Positions 1 to 5,214 of a stretch of DNA of 5,446 nucleotides are shown in pieces. Location: the NCBI GenBank assembly GCA_023427575.1, contig JAEZAY010000287.1, positions 1 through 5,446 on the forward strand, written 5' to 3'. The notes beneath the pieces are model-generated. The model was not told where the DNA came from and searched no databases. It saw only the letters and a list, made by a program, of their open reading frames with translations. The position numbers and the translations under genes were made by a program. Every line of letters begins with the position of its first letter. Position 1 is the stretch's first letter. This DNA is from Bacteroidota bacterium. GTDB lineage: Bacteria > Bacteroidota > Bacteroidia > Chitinophagales > Chitinophagaceae.

Positions 1-122
1 GTATGCTCACTTGCTTCAATATGTTCAGCGATTTCTTTCAGCGAAGATTTTTTTGAAAGTTCGGCTTTGGTGGCAAGATAAATAACCGCTTTCAGGGCCG
101 TTTTACAGGTGTAGCTGAACAT
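1..122 (-). CDS. Rrf2-family transcriptional regulator, N-terminal fragment (cut by window edge)
   Basis: Only the first 40 codons are present; the rest lies beyond the left edge. The minus strand reads from an ATG at 122-120 as MFSYTCKTALKAVIYLATK, followed by SLKEIAEHIEASEH. This is the classic opening of Rrf2 regulators: a first helix of the form MFS..C.YA.RA..YLA, then the start of the winged helix-turn-helix (about residues 27-40). Rrf2 members include NsrR (NO sensor) and IscR (Fe-S status sensor), which usually carry a cluster on three cysteines near residues 90-110. That region is not visible, so the subtype cannot be assigned. The gene is last in the visible operon, starting 2 bases after the stop of the DUF59 gene. 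The gene content upstream (RIC, hemerythrin) makes an NsrR-like role plausible, with autogenous control of the operon. The family call is firm; the NO-sensor reading is inference. Confidence 0.85.
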   Translation of the reverse strand, partial: MFSYTCKTALKAVIYLATKAELSKKSSLKEIAEHIEASEH

Positions 123-124
123 GA

Positions 125-448
125 CTATTGATTTAAAAATTCCTTTCCTTCCGCTGAAATCCGTTCATAGCTCCAGGGGGGATCAAAGATAAGATTCATC
201 TCTATGGTATATTCCGGAAATGTTTTTTCCAATGCCTGTTTCACTCCGTCGCGGATGGATTCCCCCATCGGACAGAACTGAGTGGTGAGTGTCATGCTGC
301 ACCAGAGCTTTAACTCCTCATGATTAAAATCCAGTTGATAGATCAGCCCCAGGTCAACCACATTCAGGCCGATCTCCGGATCGTATACATTCTGCAATGC
401 GGCGCAGGCAAGCGATGCCCGAATGGCATCATTGGATATTACCGACAT
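125..448 (-). CDS. DUF59/MIP18-family Fe-S cluster assembly protein (SufT/PaaD-like)
   Basis: This 107-residue protein is a stand-alone DUF59 (MIP18) domain of normal length. Diagnostic motifs are visible: the helix-loop segment VYDPEIGLNVVDLGLIY at residues 21-37 (D23-P24-E25 and VDLGLIY), the TLTTQFCPMGESI segment at 53-65 with the conserved Cys59-Pro60, and a C-terminal DPPW stretch at 89-92. Family members such as bacterial SufT, PaaD and eukaryotic CIA2/MIP18 help mature iron-sulfur proteins in the cytosol, and Cys59 corresponds to their conserved reactive cysteine. The gene starts 6 bases after the stop of the membrane-protein gene and ends 2 bases before the Rrf2 start, so it is co-transcribed with both. 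There is no clear ribosome binding site, as usual in Bacteroidota. A reasonable inference is support of cluster repair under NO or oxidative stress, perhaps including the cluster of the adjacent Rrf2 protein. The exact client is unknown. Confidence 0.9.
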   Translation of the reverse strand: MSVISNDAIRASLACAALQNVYDPEIGLNVVDLGLIYQLDFNHEELKLWCSMTLTTQFCPMGESIRDGVKQALEKTFPEYTIEMNLIFDPPWSYERISAEGKEFLNQ

Positions 449-454
449 AGAATT

Positions 455-1726
455 TTATTTATGCAATAACATTTTAAACACATTCCGGTTGTACAATAAA
501 GCGGCGCAAACCAGCAGGGCCGATCCCGATTGAAGAATCCAGACCTGTGAAAAAAGGATGCCGGTAATGAAAACCAAAAACCCGCCAACATACAGCATTC
601 CCATCCATCGGAAAACCCCGGCATGATACAGATCTTTTGGATTTGGAACAGCCGCAGCCACCTGCCTGTTATGATACACTTTATTCCAAACGATAAATGG
701 CAATGTCTTAAATGTCATTCCAATGATCAGCGAACTGATCCATCCAAAAAATACGATAAATCCATAAAGAAGGATGAGCTTTGAATTCTCTCCGCTCAGT
801 ACTATCAGAGTCAGAATTATAAATATAAGAATCAGCGGCAGGACCATAACCAGTACAGAACCCATATTTATTTTCATGGCTTCATCTAATTTCTTCCGGA
901 TTCTCTGCCGGTACGCGTTATTGATATAAAAAATAAAAAGTAAAACGGCCGCAAATACCAGCAGGGCCGGTATAAAATACCAGGATGTTTTCTGGATATA
1001 CAAATGGTTGATTACGAATAAAGCCAGGGCCAGATTAACCAGAACAAATATGATCCAAAGCAAAGGGCTGTTTTCATATTTCGAGATCAGGAACATGGGA
1101 ATCAGTCTGGATCCCACGCCAATGATCAACAACAGGAACCATCCGCCCATTCCCAGGTGCGCATGCAGGGAAAGATAAGAAAGCGAGTCGGCAGGAAGAA
1201 TATTCATGGTGAAGTTGATCACCAGCAACAGTCCGGCTAAACAGGTCATCAAAAGCCAGATCGTGGCTGTAAAAATATAAATGGCATGGATATTTTCTTT
1301 TTTGCTTTTCGCAATCGTTCGGCTGAGATTAAAAAGATAGTTCAGTAAGGCCAGGTTTATCAGAATCCCGCCGCTGATGGCAGGCCAGCCCAGATTAAAA
1401 AAGTAAAAACCGCCCAGCAACAGCGGAATTCCGGCGGCTGCAGTCCAGAAGCTGATTTTTGCCAGCTTCTCACTATACAGGCTGCCTTCAATCAATACCG
1501 GAACCAACTGATAGCTCGCGCCGAGTATCATCATGGTTCCCCATCCAAGAGCCATGGTATGGGTGATGGTTAATAAATGCGGATGAAAATAATGACCGGA
1601 AAAAGATCCGGAGGAAGTAAATAAAAGAATGGTTCCGATCAGGAAAAACAGGGCTGCATAGGCGTAAAAGGGAACAACTGCCTGATGCGAGGTATTATTG
1701 CCTGTATCGGTTGCATTACTGTTCAT
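455..1726 (-). CDS. Polytopic membrane protein, NnrS-like / heme-copper oxidase subunit I-like
   Basis: This 423-residue, strongly hydrophobic protein has about 12 predicted membrane helices, roughly at residues 20-38, 53-78, 90-110, 115-134, 147-172, 189-214, 222-240, 250-270, 287-312, 318-340, 370-390 and 395-415. Histidines cluster around helix 2 (H45, H48, H50, H56, followed by LGWGTMMILGASYQLVPVL) and at the start of helix 6 (HAHLGMGGWF, H188 and H190, followed by GVGSRLIPMF). These resemble the heme-ligating regions of NnrS and of cbb3-type oxidase subunit I. The HH pair of helix 7 and HxH of helix 10 needed for a CuB-heme catalytic centre are not apparent, so it is unlikely to be a working terminal oxidase or NO reductase. 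NnrS-type proteins bind heme and protect against NO stress. Its start overlaps the end of the DUF2249 gene by 11 bases, and a purine-rich AGAAAGGAAA stretch precedes the ATG. The membrane location is sure; the exact family and heme binding are inferred. Confidence 0.75.
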   Translation of the reverse strand: MNSNATDTGNNTSHQAVVPFYAYAALFFLIGTILLFTSSGSFSGHYFHPHLLTITHTMALGWGTMMILGASYQLVPVLIEGSLYSEKLAKISFWTAAAGIPLLLGGFYFFNLGWPAISGGILINLALLNYLFNLSRTIAKSKKENIHAIYIFTATIWLLMTCLAGLLLVINFTMNILPADSLSYLSLHAHLGMGGWFLLLIIGVGSRLIPMFLISKYENSPLLWIIFVLVNLALALFVINHLYIQKTSWYFIPALLVFAAVLLFIFYINNAYRQRIRKKLDEAMKINMGSVLVMVLPLILIFIILTLIVLSGENSKLILLYGFIVFFGWISSLIIGMTFKTLPFIVWNKVYHNRQVAAAVPNPKDLYHAGVFRWMGMLYVGGFLVFITGILFSQVWILQSGSALLVCAALLYNRNVFKMLLHK

Positions 1727-2540
1727 TTTCCTTTCTGTAGATCAATAAATGGACTTCATTAGGTCCTGTTTCGCGGATAAGATATCCAAAATTTAATTCG
1801 GTCAGTTCGGGTAATAAGTAAAGGGGAATTTTTTTATGAATTACATACAGGGCGCCCGATTCCGGAAGCGCCTTCAGGGTTTCCAGAATCTGAATCATGG
1901 GTTGAGGCATTTCGAGGTGGCGAACATCAACCTGAATCAGGCGCTTTTTATACTGGGTCTTCACTTTATCAAACAACTGATCGTTTTCATTCAGGTGGGT
2001 TATTGGTTCTTCAAAAGCAGTTTCAGGATCCGGGTTTTTATAAAATATGGTTTCAACCAAATCAGGACCTGCCTCCGTGACGGATGCTGAAAATCCTTTC
2101 TTCTCCAGCACGCGGATCAGCGGGGTTGGTTCAAAGCTATTGATAACCTTCAGCGCTTTTCCTTTTGGCAGATTTACGATCCGGCTCATGATCATCGGCA
2201 GCGGATCTTTACCCGATTGAATAACCGGGCGAACGTCCAGTATTTGAACGTCGCCCGGGTTCAGATGGTTTCGGAAAGAGGGCGGATTAGGGGTTTCTTC
2301 AGGTGTTCCAGGGTTTTCATCAATGGTAAAACCAAGCGGGACAAGCATCCTGTAAAAATCGTCGACGGCTACATTGCCGGCTTTCGCTGCCATGGCGATA
2401 CTGGTTCGCGCCGCCATCAGCTTGCGTAGCAAAGGGTTTCGCAGTTTTTCAAACCGCGGCGAAATGGAAATGATTGCTTCCAGTGCCGCCGGGTTTGATT
2501 TTATAAGGCTTGCAATTTTGGTATGAGCGTTGATTTTCAT
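1716..2540 (-). CDS. DUF1858 - DUF2249 - DUF2249 protein, cysteine-free
   Basis: This is a soluble 274-residue protein with three parts. Residues 5-65 match the DUF1858 type with the FEKLRNPLLRKLMAARTSIA signature (30-49). Residues 98-168 form a first DUF2249 unit beginning ILDVRP and ending ETIFYK. After a linker (169-198), residues 202-270 form a second unit beginning QVDVRHLEMPQPM and ending HLLIYRK. The two units align with each other (DVRP/DVRH, PLPMI/PQPMI, G.....E.GP, IFYK/IYRK), which points to internal duplication. DUF2249 is related to the TusA/SirA fold, where the PxP loop often follows a functional cysteine. Here no cysteine occurs anywhere in the protein, so persulfide or disulfide chemistry is excluded. 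Its start overlaps the hemerythrin gene's end by 4 bases (ATGA) and its end overlaps the membrane-protein start by 11, so translation is probably coupled. The biochemical function of DUF2249 is not established; a protein-interaction or ligand-binding role in NO/Fe-S stress is only inferred from context. Confidence 0.85.
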   Translation of the reverse strand: MKINAHTKIASLIKSNPAALEAIISISPRFEKLRNPLLRKLMAARTSIAMAAKAGNVAVDDFYRMLVPLGFTIDENPGTPEETPNPPSFRNHLNPGDVQILDVRPVIQSGKDPLPMIMSRIVNLPKGKALKVINSFEPTPLIRVLEKKGFSASVTEAGPDLVETIFYKNPDPETAFEEPITHLNENDQLFDKVKTQYKKRLIQVDVRHLEMPQPMIQILETLKALPESGALYVIHKKIPLYLLPELTELNFGYLIRETGPNEVHLLIYRKENEQ

Positions 2541-3016
2541 TCCCAGAATTTATCCTGCCAGCGAAGATCCACGTCTTCATGGGGACGATCATTGGCAGTC
2601 AGTACAGCTTCCAGCACATGTTCTTCCGTTACCTTTTGCAGATGGTTAAACAGGGTTCTTTCTTCAAAACGAATATGCGATTCCAGCAGATCGGCAAACT
2701 GCGACAATAAAACTTCGTCTGCGCCCGGAACTTCGAGGGTCTTCACCAGCTCGTAAATAAGCTGATGCTCGGCCTCCGCTTTTTTCCGGTACACATCGGT
2801 AGGTGCCAGCAGAATGAAAATGGTTTCTTCTTCCTCACGGAAATGATTGCGGAGATCTTCTTTAAAAAAGAAAACCACATAATCAATGATCCGCTTGTTT
2901 TCGATTGCTTTCCGGATCCCCTGACGGATTTTCCAGATCAGCAATAATCCAAAATGATGATCTTTTGAAAAAGATACCAGCGCGGGATGTCGTCTTATCG
3001 GTTTTGTTGTGGTCAT
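2537..3016 (-). CDS. Hemerythrin-domain (HHE) di-iron protein
   Basis: This 159-residue protein is one four-helix hemerythrin-like domain with a short N-terminal lead. Likely iron ligands are visible: H20/H21 in the SKDHHFGLLL helix, H58 and E62 in HFREE (HxxxE), H84 in the EAEHQLIYEL helix, and H114 and E118 in HIRFEE (HxxxE). This is the usual hemerythrin HHE set, so a non-heme di-iron site is expected. Such proteins bind oxygen or NO, or act as iron donors or sensors. The SxDHHxGLxL opening is typical of the stand-alone hemerythrins found beside RIC/ScdA. It starts inside the last codons of the RIC gene and ends inside the start of the DUF2249 gene, with 4-base ATGA overlaps at both ends, so translational coupling in a fixed order is likely. 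No ribosome binding site is evident. Domain call firm; whether it handles NO, O2 or iron is inferred from neighbours. Confidence 0.92.
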   Translation of the reverse strand: MTTTKPIRRHPALVSFSKDHHFGLLLIWKIRQGIRKAIENKRIIDYVVFFFKEDLRNHFREEEETIFILLAPTDVYRKKAEAEHQLIYELVKTLEVPGADEVLLSQFADLLESHIRFEERTLFNHLQKVTEEHVLEAVLTANDRPHEDVDLRWQDKFWE

Positions 3017-3972
3017 TGTTTCAATTGTTTTTCTAATTGAAGTGCTTTTGGAAAAAGAATATTGTTTTCGAGATGAATATGAATGAAAAGGTCTGATTCA
3101 AATTCATTCAGCAGGCTGAATAACAATTTGTAGCTGGCACAGGCATCGGCGGGCAACGCGTAATTTTTGCTAAGCAAACGAATTTGTTCCAGGTTCTTTC
3201 CCACCATTTCATGTTCCATTTCCATCATATTGATTGGATTCTGAACGGTACCAAACTGGGCAGCGTATAGCGGTTGTGTATTGGCTTTAGCTTTTACCAG
3301 TTCTTTTACATAGGGGAACAATACTTTTTCTTCTTTAACCATATGAGCACTCAGCTCTTCATGGATCTCTTCCACCAGCTCCGCAATCTGTATTAGTTCC
3401 GGATGTTCCTGCTGATGAACGGCTGCAACCTTCGCTGCATATGATCGAATTTCGGGCAGGGTTTTACGAACATAACCGTGATGCATATTCTGGATATAAT
3501 CGGCCAGGAAATCGATACTCCAATCGTTGTAGGGCAGGGGTCTCAGGTTAGCACTGATATTTGTTTGGGCTAGTTCCTGTTCAATGGCAGCAGCATCCAG
3601 ACCTTTTTCGGCACAGGCCTGTTTAAGCGTTTTTTTACCGCCACAACAAAAATCAAGACCGTATTTCTTAAAGATCTCAGCTTTGCGCAGATCTTTTGTG
3701 GCAATCTCACCCAGGGTTTCGCCGGCCTCGCCGCTGATGTTTTTAGAAATTTTTACTTCCCAAACCAGCGGACCCTGTTCCAGGTATTCCCAGCTAAAGA
3801 TATTTCCTCTTTCGCCCAATAACTGGTAATAAAGTGGCTTGGGATCGTGATCGTTATGAATCACCAGGCTTTCCCCTTCTTCCAGATCATCAAAATACCT
3901 GAAAATAGTAGGATGTTTCTGCCGGGGTTCAAGAACGGTTACGTCGAGGTATGAAGCTTCTGTAGTTTGCAT
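3013..3972 (-). CDS. ric: RIC/ScdA/YtfE-type iron-sulfur cluster repair di-iron protein with N-terminal DUF2249 domain
   Basis: This protein is 319 residues from the ATG at 3972. Residues 8-76 are a DUF2249 domain (YLDVTVLEP..KHPTIFRYFD and NDHDPKPLYYQL). Residues 84-130 are the ScdA_N/DUF542 domain (TLGEIATKDLRKAEIFKKYG, then the FCCGG motif with C109 and C110). Residues 155-310 are the hemerythrin domain. By comparison with YtfE, the di-iron ligands are H165, H186, H210 with E214 (HMVKE), H254, and H298 with E302 (HIHLENNILFP). RIC proteins restore Fe-S clusters damaged by NO or oxidants in the cytosol, and reduction of NO has also been attributed to them. It is longer than E. coli YtfE because of the N-terminal domain. 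An in-frame TTG at 4005 would add 11 His-rich residues, but it falls inside the -7 promoter element and lies before the conserved domain, so the ATG is preferred. First gene of the operon; its end overlaps the hemerythrin start by 4 bases. Confidence 0.93.
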   Translation of the reverse strand: MQTTEASYLDVTVLEPRQKHPTIFRYFDDLEEGESLVIHNDHDPKPLYYQLLGERGNIFSWEYLEQGPLVWEVKISKNISGEAGETLGEIATKDLRKAEIFKKYGLDFCCGGKKTLKQACAEKGLDAAAIEQELAQTNISANLRPLPYNDWSIDFLADYIQNMHHGYVRKTLPEIRSYAAKVAAVHQQEHPELIQIAELVEEIHEELSAHMVKEEKVLFPYVKELVKAKANTQPLYAAQFGTVQNPINMMEMEHEMVGKNLEQIRLLSKNYALPADACASYKLLFSLLNEFESDLFIHIHLENNILFPKALQLEKQLKQ

Positions 3973-4002
3973 CTGATGAAATTTTAGATTTGAATGATGA
4001 TG

Positions 4003-4035
4003 CAAAGATAGGCGCTTTCTGATATTAAGTATAAA
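4003..4035 (-). promoter_or_regulatory. Bacteroidota-type promoter of the ric operon
   Basis: On the minus strand, TATCTTTG (4010-4003) is a perfect match to the Bacteroidota -7 element TAnnTTTG. A near-match to the -33 element, TTTA (4035-4032), lies 21 bases upstream, within the normal spacing. Transcription would start near 3995-4000, giving a leader of roughly 25 bases before the ATG at 3972. The -33 element sits inside one arm of the inverted repeat at 4030-4055. The start site is predicted, not measured. Confidence 0.55.
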
Positions 4036-4055
4036 AGTACCAAAATACTTTTATA
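4030..4055. promoter_or_regulatory. Perfect inverted repeat, candidate operator (Rrf2/NsrR-type length)
   Basis: TATAAAAGTA (4030-4039) and TACTTTTATA (4046-4055) are exact reverse complements separated by six bases (CCAAAA). The 26-base span, centre 4042.5, is in the size range of operators bound by Rrf2-family dimers. The proximal arm covers the predicted -33 element of the ric promoter, so a bound protein would be expected to block polymerase. It is not terminator-like because the stem is A/T-rich and no T run follows. The Rrf2 protein at the far end of the operon is the most obvious candidate ligand, but this pairing is inference. Confidence 0.6.
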
Positions 4056-4079
4056 TGATTTTTGTCAGGTTTTTAGCTC

Positions 4080-4093
4080 ATGATTTAGATCAA
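4080..4093. promoter_or_regulatory. FNR-type box (TTGAT-N4-ATCA)
   Basis: The minus strand reads TTGATCTAAATCAT, matching 9 of 10 defined positions of the FNR/DNR consensus TTGAT-N4-ATCAA. Its centre at 4086.5 lies about 90 bases upstream of the predicted ric start site. This is compatible with an upstream (class I) activator position but not with the classic -41.5 position. The gene immediately upstream encodes a CRP/FNR-type regulator, which is a natural candidate ligand. Short motifs of this kind occur by chance, so confidence is moderate. Confidence 0.42.
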
Positions 4094-4120
4094 ATACGGG
4101 ATAATTTCATTTCGCCAAAG

Positions 4121-4142
4121 CGTTTTATAAACGTCAGACGTT
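4121..4142. repeat. Overlapping short inverted repeats downstream of the response-regulator gene
   Basis: Two small palindromes share bases: CGTTT-TAT-AAACG (4121-4133) and AACGTC-A-GACGTT (4130-4142). They lie 17 bases past the stop of the response-regulator gene. The stems are only 5-6 bp, one has almost no loop, and no clear T run follows on the minus strand. A weak terminator or a second protein-binding site are both possible. No better terminator for the upstream gene was seen in the 4006-4158 gap. Confidence 0.3.
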
Positions 4143-4158
4143 GAACTTCAGCGAACGG

Positions 4159-5214
4159 TTAATACAGCAGGTTCTTCAGCTTGTCGATATTCACAATCCG
4201 GATTTTTGCATTCTGGATTTCGATCAGCTTCTCCGATTTGAAATCGCTCAGGGTCCGGATCAGCGATTCGGTAGCCGTTCCTACAAACTGGGCAATATCT
4301 TCCCGGGGTATATCAATTACATGCTGGGTGTTATCGGAGTAATATTTTTCATGAATGGAAATCATTGCCTTTGCCACCCGCTTCCGCAATGAATCGTAAG
4401 CCATATTCAAAAGCCTTTCTTCTTTTTCCTTTACATTATCGGTAATTATCCGGATGAATTTGCCCGCAATGTTCATATCGTTGTACAGGGCCTGTAAAAA
4501 CTCGTCTTTTTCCAGCGAAATGATTTCAGCATCTTCCAGGACCTCGGCCGTATCGCCGTAATTTGAGTTTTCGATCAGCGGAATATAGCCCAGGTAATCG
4601 CCGCCCGCATACAAATTGGTAATGTACTCCTTGCCATTTTCGTGAACGCGGAAGGTTTTTATCTTTCCTTTTTTTATAAAGAATAAATTCCGGGGTCTTT
4701 TTCCCTCTGAATAAATGATCTGTTTTTTGGAATAATGTTCAGCTTCATAATCGTCGGGATTAAAAACCGTTACTCCCGTGCTGTTCAAATCCCGCAGCAG
4801 GGTATTGGCGCCCGATTCTCCGGAGGGATAACTTGTTTGAACGATCTCGGATTTTTTCAAACGGATCTCTATTGCCCGAAGCAGCTCAAGATCGTCGAAT
4901 GGTTTTGTTATATAGTCATCGGCGCCCATTTCCATCCCTTTGCGAAAATCACTTCTTTCCGTTTTCGCTGTCAGGTAAATAAATGGGATGCTTTCTGTTT
5001 CCGGATTCTTCTTCAAAAGGTGCAGCACTCCATAACCATCCAGGTCGGGCATCATGATATCACATACAATCAGGTCCGGCTTTTCCTGCAGGGCCTTTTC
5101 CACGCCTTTTTTACCGTTCTCTGCCGTGTATGTATCGTATCCGGCAAGAGCCAGGATCTCCGCCGTATTTTCTCTTATATCATTGTTATCGTCGATTACC
5201 AGAATTTTTTTCAT
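4159..5214 (-). CDS. Response regulator: phosphoreceiver fused to CRP/FNR-type effector domain and HTH
   Basis: This 351-residue protein is a cytosolic two-component regulator. Residues 1-122 are a receiver with acidic D8/D9, phosphoacceptor D52 (VCDIMMPDLDGYG), T82 and K104 (KPFDD). After a linker (123-148), residues 150-260 form a cyclic-nucleotide-type beta-barrel (NLFFIKKGKIK at 177-187; GGDYLGY at 204-210). A dimerisation helix (about 246-290) leads to a Crp-type helix-turn-helix (302-341; recognition segment ATESLIRTLSDF). The arginine that holds the cAMP phosphate in CRP appears replaced (YGDTAEV, 219-225), so cAMP binding is unlikely. C51 is the only cysteine, so there is no FNR-type Fe-S cluster. 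E316 and R320 match the Glu and Arg that FNR and CRP use to read the TGA core. The gene ends 186 bases before the ric ATG on the same strand, and an FNR-type box lies between. No partner histidine kinase is visible. The ATG is followed directly by a normal receiver start. Confidence 0.95.
   Translation of the reverse strand: MKKILVIDDNNDIRENTAEILALAGYDTYTAENGKKGVEKALQEKPDLIVCDIMMPDLDGYGVLHLLKKNPETESIPFIYLTAKTERSDFRKGMEMGADDYITKPFDDLELLRAIEIRLKKSEIVQTSYPSGESGANTLLRDLNSTGVTVFNPDDYEAEHYSKKQIIYSEGKRPRNLFFIKKGKIKTFRVHENGKEYITNLYAGGDYLGYIPLIENSNYGDTAEVLEDAEIISLEKDEFLQALYNDMNIAGKFIRIITDNVKEKEERLLNMAYDSLRKRVAKAMISIHEKYYSDNTQHVIDIPREDIAQFVGTATESLIRTLSDFKSEKLIEIQNAKIRIVNIDKLKNLLY

Noticed and set aside
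439..624. Minus-strand open frame of 61 codons inside the membrane-protein gene
   Set aside because: It overlaps the well-supported 423-residue gene in another frame, and its Cys/Trp-rich peptide has no family features.
455..1726. Membrane protein as a catalytic cbb3 oxidase subunit I or NorB
   Set aside because: The histidine pairs needed for the CuB/FeB-heme centre in helices 7 and 10 are not seen, and no partner subunit genes (ccoO, ccoP, norC) are present.
1836..2947. Several plus-strand frames of 60-84 codons opposite the DUF2249 and hemerythrin genes
   Set aside because: All lie within strongly supported minus-strand genes with visible domain motifs and have no features of their own.
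4130..4142. AACGTC-A-GACGTT palindrome as an intrinsic terminator
   Set aside because: The stem is short, the loop is 1-3 bases and there is no following T run on the minus strand. It was kept only as a low-confidence repeat.
3584..4392. Plus-strand frames at 3584-3829 and 4141-4392
   Set aside because: They are antisense to the ric gene and to the HTH end of the response regulator, and carry no recognisable motif.
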